Shown here one piece after another: positions 18,050 to 26,184 of a stretch of DNA of 38,093 nt. The DNA lies in contig CACAEM010000002.1 of assembly GCA_902531455.1 (NCBI GenBank), forward strand, positions 1 to 38,093, given 5' to 3'. The stretch comes from an uncultured Pelagibacteraceae bacterium. Lineage in GTDB: Bacteria; Pseudomonadota; Alphaproteobacteria; Pelagibacterales; Pelagibacteraceae. Positions within the stretch are counted from its first letter, which is position 1, and the number at the start of each line of letters is the position of its first letter. The translations under genes and the position numbers were made by a program. The notes beneath the pieces were generated by a model. The model had not been told where the DNA came from. It searched no databases and saw only the letters and a list, made by a program, of their open reading frames with translations.

Positions 18050-18720
18050 ATTGGCAAGATAAAGGATATTTATTGTCTTTGAATAAATATAATGAAAATT
18101 CATCAATAGCCGAATTTTATACTGAAAATAATGGAAAAATAGTTGGTGTAATTTTTGGATCAACTTCAAAAAAGATTAAGAGTTATTTGCTAATAGGTAA
18201 TAAATTTCACATAAATTCGAAACTAAGAGAGGATGGCAGACTTGGTTATCTAAAGGTTGAGATTGATGAAATTAAGACGCCTGTTTATTTAGAAAATAAA
18301 AAAAAACTATTTTGTATTATATATTGTATGAATTTGATTAAAATTCTTACTGCTGAAAATGAAAATAATATTGAAATATATAATCTTTTAGAAAAATTAT
18401 TCAAAATAATTGAACTTGATAATTGGCTTGTTGAATTTTTATATTTAGAGCTAAATATACTAAAGTCTATTGGATATGATATTAATTTTAAAGATTACGT
18501 GGTGGATAAAAATATTAACGGCCAAACCAAATATATTGTAGACTCAAGTCAAAAAATTATACCTAATTTTCTAATAGATAAAAATATTAGTCCTGAAAAT
18601 ATAAAAGATATATATAGTGGCTTTTCCATAGTTGGAGATTTTTTGGATAAAACAATCATCAAACCTAACAATAAAAATTATCCCTCCTCAAGAAATGATT
18701 TCGTTAATTTGTTAAAATAA
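18046..18720 (+). CDS. recO: DNA repair protein RecO
   Basis: The 224-residue protein has a RecO-like N-terminal OB fold (DKGYLLSLNKYNENSSIAEFY at residues 4-24) and a helical C-terminal half. RecO loads RecA onto SSB-coated single-stranded DNA with RecR in the RecFOR pathway. The sequence is divergent, and I see no cysteine zinc cluster in the C-terminal half. The call is supported by the conserved lepB-rnc-(era)-recO order. It is the last gene of the run that begins at dapA. Its stop codon abuts the stop of the convergent hemB with no intervening base. Confidence 0.88.
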   Translation: MNWQDKGYLLSLNKYNENSSIAEFYTENNGKIVGVIFGSTSKKIKSYLLIGNKFHINSKLREDGRLGYLKVEIDEIKTPVYLENKKKLFCIIYCMNLIKILTAENENNIEIYNLLEKLFKIIELDNWLVEFLYLELNILKSIGYDINFKDYVVDKNINGQTKYIVDSSQKIIPNFLIDKNISPENIKDIYSGFSIVGDFLDKTIIKPNNKNYPSSRNDFVNLLK

Positions 18721-19701
18721 TTAAAGATCTACCTGATCAGCAAAATATGTTACAATACTATTTGCTCCAGCCCTTTTAAATGAAATAAGAGACTCTTTTA
18801 TTGAAGCTTTATCTATTATTTTTTTATTAATTCCACTCATTATTAAACTGTATTCACCAGAAACTTGATATGCAAATACTGGTATTTTGAAATTATCTTT
18901 TACTTTTTTTATTATATCGAGATAGGGCATACCAGGTTTAACCATGACCATATCAGCACCTTCTTTTATATCTAATGAAACTTCCCTCAAAGACTCATCT
19001 GAATTTCTAAAATCCATTTGGTATGTTTTTTTATCACCTTTTAATAATTTTTTTGATCCAACAGCGTCTCTAAATGGCCCATAAAAGCTAGATGAAAATT
19101 TTACTGCATATGACAATATCTGCACATCATTTAAATTATTTTTATCCAGAGCTGATCGTATTTTACCAATTCTGCCATCCATCATATCTGAAGGTGCGAT
19201 AACATCACATCCCATTTTTGCTTGTAGTACAGCTTGTTTAGTAAGTATTTCTAAAGTTTTATCATTTAGAATATTGCTTTTATTTAATAATCCATCATGG
19301 CCATGAGAAGTGTATGGATCTAGGGCCACATCGCACATAACACCAATTTTATTCTTAAATTTTTTTTTAATGATCTTTATTCCTCTGCAAACTAAATTGT
19401 CTGGATTTAAGGCTTCAGATCCTTTTTCATCTTTTTTTGTTGGACTTGTGTATGGAAATAAAGCAACCATAGGTATTCCTTTTTTTATTGCTTTACCTAC
19501 AACTGTATTTAGTTTATCTACACTATATCTAAATACATTTGGCATAGATTTTATTGATTCTTTTTTATTTTTTCCTTCAATCAAGAAAATTGGCAGTATC
19601 AAATCACTATAAGATAAAGAACTTTCTTGAACTAATTTTCTAGACCAAGCATATTTTCTTGATCTTCTAAGCCTTAAATTTGGGTATTTACCTGTAATCA
19701 T
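18721..19701 (-). CDS. hemB: Delta-aminolevulinic acid dehydratase (porphobilinogen synthase)
   Basis: The protein is 326 residues if it starts at ATG 19701 (MITGKYPNLRLRRSRKYAW), which matches the family N-terminus; an in-frame ATG at 19764 would add 21 unrelated residues. Motifs are DVALDPYTSHGHDG near residues 120-133, VIAPSDMMDGRIGKIR near 169, the active-site region FYGPFRDAVGS, and MVKPGMPYLDIIK near 247-259. It condenses two 5-aminolevulinate molecules into porphobilinogen. The metal loop is the aspartate-rich type and lacks the triple-cysteine zinc site of the Escherichia coli enzyme, so magnesium dependence is likely. Confidence 0.95.
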   Translation of the reverse strand: MITGKYPNLRLRRSRKYAWSRKLVQESSLSYSDLILPIFLIEGKNKKESIKSMPNVFRYSVDKLNTVVGKAIKKGIPMVALFPYTSPTKKDEKGSEALNPDNLVCRGIKIIKKKFKNKIGVMCDVALDPYTSHGHDGLLNKSNILNDKTLEILTKQAVLQAKMGCDVIAPSDMMDGRIGKIRSALDKNNLNDVQILSYAVKFSSSFYGPFRDAVGSKKLLKGDKKTYQMDFRNSDESLREVSLDIKEGADMVMVKPGMPYLDIIKKVKDNFKIPVFAYQVSGEYSLIMSGINKKIIDKASIKESLISFKRAGANSIVTYFADQVDL

Positions 19702-19728
19702 ATTGTATTTTATTATGCGACAAAATCT

Positions 19729-19734
19729 ATTATA
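19729..19734 (-). promoter_or_regulatory. -10 element of the hemB promoter
   Basis: Read on the minus strand this is a perfect TATAAT, 27 bases upstream of the preferred hemB ATG at 19701. It lies inside the longer 19764 reading frame, which supports the shorter start. No convincing -35 hexamer was found at the right distance. Confidence 0.45.
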
Positions 19735-19772
19735 CAAATATATATATAAATGAGTAGAAAACAATCTTCATA

Positions 19773-20414
19773 ATGAACAATAAAAATAAAATTGTAAATC
19801 TAAACTTACATAATCAAACTGATAGAGTTTTGGACTTTAGTGATTTTCAAAAACAAACTATACAATTCGATATTGACAAGCTTCAAGATGCTTATAATCA
19901 AATCATACAAATTAAAAAATTCGATGATGGTGGTGGTGTAACTAATTTTGGTGCAATTTCATTAACACAAATACCAGGAGACCCGGACTCAATAAAAGGA
20001 AGTAAAGCTCGTGGTGTTTATTGGACTAAACCAGATAAATCTGGAAAAGAAGTTTCAAGAGATGTGGATATAGACGAGTCTAAATACAGTGAATTCATAA
20101 GAGATTATGAAAATACTTATTTTAAAGAAGTTTATGATGTTCTTTCATCCAAATATAAATTAGGTAGAGTAAGAATTTTATTAAAAGAACCAAGATCTAC
20201 ATTAAGCTGGCATAGAGATCCAGAGCCTAGATTGCATATACCAATTATAACAAATCCAGGTTGCTTAATGGTTATCGATAATGTAGCTAAGCATATGCCT
20301 GCTGATGGATCAGTGTGGGTTACTAACAATACAAAATATCATAATGCATTTAATGGTGGTGAAGAAAATAGAATACACCTAGTTGCATGTGTTTTAGACT
20401 ATAAATTTAATTAA
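19773..20414 (+). CDS. Putative 2-oxoglutarate/Fe(II) oxygenase, aspartyl/asparaginyl beta-hydroxylase-like
   Basis: This 213-residue soluble protein has a plausible double-stranded beta-helix iron site: W-H-R-D-P-E at residues 146-151 (H147 and D149), a distal histidine in KYHNAFNGG near residue 190, and an arginine in N-R-I-H-L-V about ten residues later that could bind the 2-oxoglutarate carboxylate. The spacing and the short L-H-I-P-I strand after the HxD motif are like the aspartyl/asparaginyl beta-hydroxylase group. The substrate is unknown. It opens the run leading to rpiB, glyA and the riboflavin genes, with one base between its stop and the rpiB start, and is divergent from hemB. Confidence 0.62.
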   Translation: MNNKNKIVNLNLHNQTDRVLDFSDFQKQTIQFDIDKLQDAYNQIIQIKKFDDGGGVTNFGAISLTQIPGDPDSIKGSKARGVYWTKPDKSGKEVSRDVDIDESKYSEFIRDYENTYFKEVYDVLSSKYKLGRVRILLKEPRSTLSWHRDPEPRLHIPIITNPGCLMVIDNVAKHMPADGSVWVTNNTKYHNAFNGGEENRIHLVACVLDYKFN

Positions 20415-20415
20415 T

Positions 20416-20835
20416 TTGAAAAAAATCTATATCGCATCTGATCACGCTGGATTTAAGTTAAAAGAAAGTATAAAAAAAAATTTTTCTACAAAGTTTGATG
20501 TTTTAGATTTAGGACCAAAAAATTCAAATAAATCAGTAAACTACCCAGATTATGCCCATAAATTATCAAAAAAGTTAAAAAAAGAGGATGTTGGCATTTT
20601 AGTATGTGGTTCGGGTATGGGTATGGCAATGACTGCTAATAAGCATAAAAATATAAGAGCGGCATTATGTTATTCAATAAAAAACGTTAAATTATCTAGA
20701 TTGCATAATGATGCAAATGTTATTACATTAGGAGAAAGGTTGATTAGTAGAAATTTAGCCTTTAAATGTATTAATGCATTCTTAAATACAAAGTTTGAGG
20801 GTGGAAGGCACTTAAAAAGAGTTAAAAAGATATAA
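20416..20835 (+). CDS. rpiB: Ribose 5-phosphate isomerase B
   Basis: This 139-residue RpiB/LacAB family protein starts at TTG 20416, the only start that keeps the family N-terminus [12 protein letters not shown]. The active-site cysteine lies in [17 protein letters not shown] near residues 63-79, and a later block is [14 protein letters not shown]. It interconverts ribulose 5-phosphate and ribose 5-phosphate, feeding nucleotide and riboflavin synthesis; the riboflavin genes that use ribulose 5-phosphate lie just downstream. It is one base from the preceding gene and four from glyA, an rpiB-glyA pairing common in alphaproteobacteria. Confidence 0.94.
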   Translation: MKKIYIASDHAGFKLKESIKKNFSTKFDVLDLGPKNSNKSVNYPDYAHKLSKKLKKEDVGILVCGSGMGMAMTANKHKNIRAALCYSIKNVKLSRLHNDANVITLGERLISRNLAFKCINAFLNTKFEGGRHLKRVKKI

Positions 20836-20839
20836 ATTT

Positions 20840-22150
20840 ATGTCTAGTGAAACAAAATATTTAAACAGTGAGTACAAAGATTTTTTTGAAAAAAGCTTAT
20901 TAGATAGCGATCCAGAAATTTATAAAGCTATTAATGATGAGTTGGTAAGACAACAAAATCATATAGAATTAATTGCATCTGAAAATATTGTATCTCAAGC
21001 AGTCCTTGAAGCTCAAGGTTCAGTATTAACAAATAAGTATGCTGAAGGATATCCAGGCAAAAGATACTATAATGGTTGTGAACATGTCGATGTTGCTGAA
21101 CAATTAGCTATAGATAGACTTAAAGAATTATTCAACTGTAAATTTGCTAACGCTCAACCGCACTCTGGAGCTCAGGCAAACGGTGCTGTGTTTTTAGCTT
21201 TGTTAAAACCTGGTGATACTTTTATGGGAATGAGTTTGAATTCAGGAGGACATATTACTCATGGTTTAAAAATTTCAATGTCAGGTAAATGGTTTAATGC
21301 AATTGGATATGAAGTTGATAAAGAGTCTGAACTTATTGATTATGACAATGTTGAAAAACTTGCACTTGAACATAAACCTAAACTTATTATCGCTGGTGGT
21401 AGCGCTTATTCAAGAGTAATTGATTTTAAAAGATTTAGAGAAATAGCTGATAAAGTTGGAGCATACTTAATGGTTGACATGGCTCATTTTTCTGGTTTGG
21501 TTGCTGGTAAGGGATATCCAAATCCATGTGACTATGCTCATGTAGTTACATCAACTACTCATAAAGTATTTAGAAGTGCGAGAGGTGGAATTATATTAAC
21601 TAATCACGAAGACTTATCTAAAAAATTTAATACAGCAGTTTTCCCTGGATACCAAGGAGGACCACTAATGCATATTATAGCTGCTAAAGCTGTTGGCTTT
21701 AAAGAGGCATTAAAACCTGAATTTAAAGATTATATAAAAACTGTTTTAGCAAATGCAAAAATTTTAGCTGAAACTTTAAAAAATAATGGTTTTAAAATTT
21801 ATTCAGGTGGAACAGATACACATCTGATGTTAGTTGACTTAAGACCTTTTAATGTAAAGGGTAATGTTGCTGCAGAAAGCCTTTCTAGAGCTAATATAAC
21901 ATGTAATAAAAATGGTATTCCATTTGATAGTGAAAGCCCAATGATAACTTCTGGTATAAGACTTGGATCACAGGCTGCCACAACAAGAGGTTTTGGTTTA
22001 AAAGAGTTTCAAATAGTTGGTGATTTAATAACAAAAACAATAAAAGGATTGGCAGAAAATCCTGAAGATAACTCTAAGACTGAGGATGAGGTAAGAAAAG
22101 AAGTTGTTAGCTTATGTTCAAATTTTCCTATATATAAGCACTTAGGTTAG
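20840..22150 (+). CDS. glyA: Serine hydroxymethyltransferase
   Basis: The 436-residue fold-type I PLP enzyme has normal length. Visible are the [14 protein letters not shown] block near residues 36-49, [20 protein letters not shown] near residues 63-82, and the PLP lysine in [14 protein letters not shown] near residue 242. It interconverts serine and glycine with transfer of the one-carbon unit on tetrahydrofolate. With sarcosine oxidase elsewhere in the window, glycine and methylene-THF from sarcosine could be turned directly into serine. Base composition is slightly richer than its neighbours, as expected for a highly expressed gene. Confidence 0.98.
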   Translation: MSSETKYLNSEYKDFFEKSLLDSDPEIYKAINDELVRQQNHIELIASENIVSQAVLEAQGSVLTNKYAEGYPGKRYYNGCEHVDVAEQLAIDRLKELFNCKFANAQPHSGAQANGAVFLALLKPGDTFMGMSLNSGGHITHGLKISMSGKWFNAIGYEVDKESELIDYDNVEKLALEHKPKLIIAGGSAYSRVIDFKRFREIADKVGAYLMVDMAHFSGLVAGKGYPNPCDYAHVVTSTTHKVFRSARGGIILTNHEDLSKKFNTAVFPGYQGGPLMHIIAAKAVGFKEALKPEFKDYIKTVLANAKILAETLKNNGFKIYSGGTDTHLMLVDLRPFNVKGNVAAESLSRANITCNKNGIPFDSESPMITSGIRLGSQAATTRGFGLKEFQIVGDLITKTIKGLAENPEDNSKTEDEVRKEVVSLCSNFPIYKHLG

Positions 22151-22159
22151 CTTAAGCTT

Positions 22160-22618
22160 ATGATATGTCCTATATGTAAAAAAGGCGACACATCTGTTGT
22201 CGACTCAAGACCCACAGAAGATGGAACAACAATTAGAAGAAGAAGACTTTGTACATGTGGACAAAGATTTACAACTTTTGAAAGAGTTCAATTTAGAGAA
22301 CTTACAGTAGTAAAGAAAAATGGTAGAAAATCATCTTTTGATAGAGAAAAACTTTCAAAATCTATTTATGTTGCTTTGAAGAAAAGACCAATTGATACTG
22401 AAACAACTGAAAAATTTATTTCAAAAATAAGTAGGGCACTAGAAGAATTAGGTCAAAGTGAGATATTATCAAATACAATCGGTACAATGGTTATGGAGGG
22501 ACTAAAAGAACTCGACCCTGTAGCATATGTTCGATTTGCATCAGTCTATAGAAACTTCAGAGAAGAAAAAGACTTTGTTCAATTTGTGGATAGAATTGAT
22601 GTCTTTAAAAAAAGATAA
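22160..22618 (+). CDS. nrdR: Transcriptional repressor NrdR
   Basis: The 152-residue regulator has an N-terminal zinc ribbon and an ATP-cone domain ([16 protein letters not shown] from about residue 50). It senses ATP and dATP and represses ribonucleotide reductase genes. The zinc ribbon is odd: the first knuckle is C-P-I-C, but the second reads [10 protein letters not shown], a C-x-C spacing where the family normally has C-x2-C. The remaining conserved R-F-T-T-F-E-R-V-Q segment follows normally, so the reading frame is intact. The glyA-nrdR-ribD order is conserved in alphaproteobacteria. It overlaps ribD by about 20 bases. Confidence 0.94.
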   Translation: MICPICKKGDTSVVDSRPTEDGTTIRRRRLCTCGQRFTTFERVQFRELTVVKKNGRKSSFDREKLSKSIYVALKKRPIDTETTEKFISKISRALEELGQSEILSNTIGTMVMEGLKELDPVAYVRFASVYRNFREEKDFVQFVDRIDVFKKR

Positions 22619-23696
22619 TTATAAATCATCAGATAAAAAAATTATGAACTTCGCTATAAATTTAGCAGAGAATAATAAGTATTTAACTGGAACAAATCCA
22701 TCAGTTGGTTGTGTAATTTTAAAAAATAATAAAATCTTATCTTTTGCAACGACTAATAATGGTGGAAGACCACATGCTGAAAGCATTGCCTTAAATAAAA
22801 ATAGATCTAATAAAGGAACATCACTTTACTCGACACTTGAACCCTGTTCTCATCACGGAGAAACACCGCCTTGTACAAATGCAATAATAAAAAATAAAGT
22901 TAAGAGAGTTTATTATTCAATTGAGGATAAAGATTTACGAACTTTTAATAAAACTAAAAAAATTTTAAAGTCAAAAAAAATAGTTACAATATCAGGACTT
23001 CAAAAACAAAAGGTTAAGAGTCTCTACAGTGAATATAATTATATAAGATCTAAAAAGGCCCCATATATAATAGGAAAAATTGCAAGTTCTTCAAATGTAA
23101 ATATTTTAAGAAACAGTTCTGCAATAACAAATGAACATTCAAGAAGTGTTTCACATATTTTAAGATTCCAAAATCATGCAATTTTAACATCTTACAAAAC
23201 AATTAACACCGACAACCCTAAACTTACTTGTAGATTAAATGGATTGGAGAAATTTTCACCTACTGTAGTTGTAATCGATAAGAATTTGAAAATAAAAATT
23301 AATTCTTATGTAATTAAAAATTCAACAAAAAGTAAATTAATTGTATTTCATTGTTCTAAAAATATCTCAAAAATTAAATTGTTAAAAAACAGAGGTGTTA
23401 AGCTGATTTATCAAAATGTAAATAATAGCAAGAATTTTAATCTTAGAAAAATTACTCAAAAACTTTATACATTAGGTCTACATAGATTATTAGTTGAGAC
23501 AGGCAAAGATTTAATGACTAATTTTCTTATTGAAAATTTATTAAATGAATTCTACTTCTTTAAAAGCGACAAAATAATCTCTAATAGAGATAGTATTAAT
23601 ATATCATCATTAGTAAAAATGATTAATAAAAACTATAAAAATAAAAAAAAAATAAACACATATTTAGATAAAGATATTCTTACTCACTATTATTAA
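22599..23696 (+). CDS. ribD: Bifunctional riboflavin deaminase/reductase RibD
   Basis: I prefer the ATG at 22599 (365 residues; [20 protein letters not shown]) over an in-frame ATG at 22527, because the deaminase domain starts at M-N-F-A-I-N-L-A and the longer form would overlap nrdR by 92 bases. The deaminase zinc motifs are PHAESIALN and [12 protein letters not shown] in the first 90 residues. The C-terminal reductase domain begins near residue 150 (I-G-K-I-A-S-S) and is divergent and lysine-rich. RibD deaminates and then reduces the pyrimidine intermediate from GTP cyclohydrolase II. It is the first of four riboflavin genes, ribD-ribE-ribBA-ribH. Confidence 0.92.
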   Translation: MSLKKDNYKSSDKKIMNFAINLAENNKYLTGTNPSVGCVILKNNKILSFATTNNGGRPHAESIALNKNRSNKGTSLYSTLEPCSHHGETPPCTNAIIKNKVKRVYYSIEDKDLRTFNKTKKILKSKKIVTISGLQKQKVKSLYSEYNYIRSKKAPYIIGKIASSSNVNILRNSSAITNEHSRSVSHILRFQNHAILTSYKTINTDNPKLTCRLNGLEKFSPTVVVIDKNLKIKINSYVIKNSTKSKLIVFHCSKNISKIKLLKNRGVKLIYQNVNNSKNFNLRKITQKLYTLGLHRLLVETGKDLMTNFLIENLLNEFYFFKSDKIISNRDSINISSLVKMINKNYKNKKKINTYLDKDILTHYY

Positions 23697-23697
23697 A

Positions 23698-24291
23698 ATG
23701 TTTAATGGAATTATATTTAATAAAGGTACAATTAACGGAATCAAAAAAAGAGCAAAGGGAGTTAATTTATTTATAAAATCTTCATTGAAAGTTTCGAATA
23801 AAAATCTTGGGATTTCAATTTCTTGTGACGGAGTTTGTCTTACTTTAATTTCTTATAAAAATAAGACTTTAGAATTTTATCTATCAAAAGAAACGTTGGC
23901 TAAATCAAAATTTAGAAATATTAAAATTGAAGATGAAATTAATTTAGAAAAACCATTAAAATTTGGTGATAATATTTCAGGGCATATCTGCCAAGGTCAC
24001 GTTGATACAGTTTGTTCTGTAAAAAGTATTAAGAAAGTTGACAAATCAAATGTATTTGAATTTAAAATGACAAAATCACTTAAGAAACAATTAGTAGAAA
24101 AAGCCTCTATACTTATAAATGGAGTATCACTAACAATATCAAAAATAAAAAAAAATTCTTTTGAAATATGGATTATTCCTCACACATTAAAACTAACTAA
24201 TTTAATTAAATTAAAAAAAAATGATTTGGTTAATGTCGAGATTGACATTATGTCAAAATATGTAAAAAAATTTATCAATGAAAAAAAGTAA
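23698..24291 (+). CDS. ribE: Riboflavin synthase alpha chain
   Basis: This 197-residue protein has the two lumazine-binding repeats typical of the family: MFNGIIFNKGTING at the start with GISISCDGVCLTLIS near residues 38-52, and a second repeat starting at SGHICQGHVDTVCSV near residue 94 with ILINGVSLTISK near 138-149. It dismutates two 6,7-dimethyl-8-ribityllumazine molecules to riboflavin. It starts one base after ribD and overlaps ribBA by 14 bases, so all four rib genes are probably translated from one message. Confidence 0.95.
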   Translation: MFNGIIFNKGTINGIKKRAKGVNLFIKSSLKVSNKNLGISISCDGVCLTLISYKNKTLEFYLSKETLAKSKFRNIKIEDEINLEKPLKFGDNISGHICQGHVDTVCSVKSIKKVDKSNVFEFKMTKSLKKQLVEKASILINGVSLTISKIKKNSFEIWIIPHTLKLTNLIKLKKNDLVNVEIDIMSKYVKKFINEKK

Positions 24292-25393
24292 TTTTAGCTC
24301 AATAGAAAGTATAATTAAGACAGTTAAAAAAAATGGAATGTATATTCTTGTTGATGATGAGAGCAAACATGAAGAAATGGAAAACGAGGGTGATTTAGTA
24401 ATTTCAACATCAGCTGTTAATCCTAATCATATTAATTTCATGGCCAAACATGCAAGAGGATTAATTTGCTTAGCAATGGATAATGCACAATCAAAAAAAA
24501 TTGGATTAACTTTGGCTTCACCAATAAATCAATCCAGAAGCAAAACTGCATTTACTTACTCTATAGAAGCTAAAAAAGGTGTTACAACAGGTATATCAGC
24601 TTATGATCGTGCTAGAACAATTAAAGCTGCATCAAATAAAAATGCAAAAAAAAATGATATTGTATCTCCAGGACATGTTTTTCCAGTTATAGCAAGAGAC
24701 GGAGGCGTACTTGTTAGAGCAGGACACACTGAGGCTTCGGTTGATATATCAAAACTTGCTAAAAAAAATAATTCAGCTGTTATTTGCGAAATTATGGCAG
24801 ATGATGGAAAAATGGCATCAGGCAAAACATTATTTAATTTTGCTAAAAAACATAAACTTAAAATAGGTAAAATTGAAGATTTAATTGCTTATAGGTTAAA
24901 AAGAGAGAAACTTATTAAATTAAAAAAAACTTCCTCAATAATTGTTCAAAAACAAAATTTTAAAATAAAAGTATTTGAAAATGTGCTTGATGGATCAGAA
25001 AACTTTGCATTGATAAAAGGAACCCTAAAGAAAGGAGTTGTTCCTAGACTAAGAGTAATATCATCTAATGTAGTTCAAAATTATTTAATTAATCAAAAAC
25101 TACCAAATTCATTTGATAAAACAATCTCATATTTTAAAAAATATAATAATTGTGTTCTTGTATTTATAAGAGACCCTAATTTAAAATCAGTAACTCAAAC
25201 ACTTAAACAGTATAAAAGTAAAACTTTTTATAAAAAAGGGCATGACAAATTGATTAGAAACTATGGTATAGGAGCTCAAATTATTAAATCTTTAAATATT
25301 AAAAATATGATACTTGTTACTAGATCTAAAAAAAAAGTGATAGGTTTAGAAGGTTATGGAATAAAAATTAAAAAACAAGAAATTATAAAGTGA
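24278..25393 (+). CDS. ribBA: 3,4-dihydroxy-2-butanone 4-phosphate synthase fused to a degenerate GTP cyclohydrolase II domain
   Basis: The 371-residue protein has an N-terminal DHBP synthase domain (about residues 5-205), with GVTTGISAYDRARTI and RAGHTEASVDI intact, and a C-terminal GTP cyclohydrolase II-like domain. The C-terminal domain keeps the RNYGIGAQIIKSL tail motif but lacks the cysteine cluster that binds zinc, so cyclohydrolase activity is unlikely and a separate RibA is expected elsewhere. The DHBP synthase active-site loop is also unusual: D-D-E-S-K-H-E-E-M-E-N-E-G-D replaces the usual D-D-E-D-R-E-N-E-G-D, a four-residue insertion with methionine in place of the conserved arginine. 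It overlaps ribE by 14 bases and ribH by 4. Confidence 0.92.
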   Translation: MKKSNFSSIESIIKTVKKNGMYILVDDESKHEEMENEGDLVISTSAVNPNHINFMAKHARGLICLAMDNAQSKKIGLTLASPINQSRSKTAFTYSIEAKKGVTTGISAYDRARTIKAASNKNAKKNDIVSPGHVFPVIARDGGVLVRAGHTEASVDISKLAKKNNSAVICEIMADDGKMASGKTLFNFAKKHKLKIGKIEDLIAYRLKREKLIKLKKTSSIIVQKQNFKIKVFENVLDGSENFALIKGTLKKGVVPRLRVISSNVVQNYLINQKLPNSFDKTISYFKKYNNCVLVFIRDPNLKSVTQTLKQYKSKTFYKKGHDKLIRNYGIGAQIIKSLNIKNMILVTRSKKKVIGLEGYGIKIKKQEIIK

Positions 25394-25776
25394 AAAAAAA
25401 AATTCTAATTGTTGTTGCAAATTATTATGAAAATATTGCCAGGTCTTTATTAAACAGTGCAATAAATAAAATTAAAAATAAGTGTAGTATAAAGGTGATT
25501 AATGTACCTGGTGCATTTGAGATACCTGTAACAATATCAAAAAATTTAAATAAATTTAATGGATTCATTGCTTTAGGATGTGTGATTAAAGGTCAAACTC
25601 CTCATTTTGATTTTATATCAAAAGCAACTACTGATGCATTAATGACATTATCAATTACATCTAAGAAACCTGTAGGGAATGGTGTAATTACCTGCTTAAA
25701 CAAAAAACAAGCATTTGCACGTAGCAGGAAAGGTTCAGAAGCTGCCGAGGCAGTTTTGTCTGTTCTATCTCAATAA
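25390..25776 (+). CDS. ribH: 6,7-dimethyl-8-ribityllumazine synthase
   Basis: The product is 128 residues from a GTG start at 25390 that overlaps the ribBA stop, somewhat short for the family (about 150). The substrate-binding motifs are present: V-P-G-A-F-E-I-P near residues 39-46, and GCVIKGQTPHFDFIS near residues 63-77 with the catalytic histidine. It condenses the RibD-derived ribitylamino-pyrimidine with dihydroxybutanone phosphate to make lumazine, the substrate of RibE. The enzyme forms pentamers or capsids. The missing residues are mainly N-terminal, before the first strand KILIVVANYYE. Confidence 0.95.
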   Translation: MKKKILIVVANYYENIARSLLNSAINKIKNKCSIKVINVPGAFEIPVTISKNLNKFNGFIALGCVIKGQTPHFDFISKATTDALMTLSITSKKPVGNGVITCLNKKQAFARSRKGSEAAEAVLSVLSQ

Positions 25777-25779
25777 ATT

Positions 25780-26184
25780 ATGACAGTTCAATTTTCACCA
25801 CAAAGAAATCCTAGAGTAATAATAATACAAAAACTCTATGGAAAACTTTTTAATAATGAGGAAAATATAACTTTTCCTAAGCATAGATTTAAAAAGTTTA
25901 TAAAAGATATTGTGAATGGAACTATCGAGAGAGAAGAGTTAATAAATACAGAAATTAATAATCATTTAGAACAAGATTTAAAAATTAAAAATATGGACAA
26001 AGTTTTTCAAATTATAATTAAAAGTGCAATTTTTGAATTCCTATATAAACCAAATACTTCAATCAAAATTATTATTAATGAATATCTGAAAGCATCAAAT
26101 TTTTTTATTGATGACTCACAAACTAAATACTTAAATGCTTTATTAGATAAAATTTCAAAAAAAATTAGAATTAGCAATGAATGA
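25780..26184 (+). CDS. nusB: Transcription antitermination protein NusB
   Basis: This is a 134-residue all-helical protein of NusB length. The N-terminal Q-R-N-P-R-V-I-I-I-Q-K-L-Y-G matches the family's arginine-rich first helix, and the C-terminal half has IIKSAIFEFLYKPNTSIKII near residues 84-103, which aligns with the conserved A-x-x-E-L-x-x-x-P-x-x-V-x-I-x-E region. NusB with NusE binds boxA in rRNA leader transcripts to prevent premature termination. The ribH-nusB-thiL order supports the call. It starts three bases after ribH and overlaps thiL by 8 bases. Confidence 0.92.
   Translation: MTVQFSPQRNPRVIIIQKLYGKLFNNEENITFPKHRFKKFIKDIVNGTIEREELINTEINNHLEQDLKIKNMDKVFQIIIKSAIFEFLYKPNTSIKIIINEYLKASNFFIDDSQTKYLNALLDKISKKIRISNE

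Noticed and set aside
19702..19764. Longer hemB start at ATG 19764 adding 21 residues
   Set aside because: The extra residues do not resemble the family, and the perfect TATAAT at 19729-19734 would lie inside the gene.
22527..22598. Longer ribD start at 22527
   Set aside because: It would overlap nrdR by 92 bases, and the added residues precede the known beginning of the deaminase domain.
22599..25776. An FMN riboswitch controlling the rib genes
   Set aside because: ribD overlaps nrdR and the rib genes overlap or abut each other, leaving no leader where the conserved aptamer could fit.
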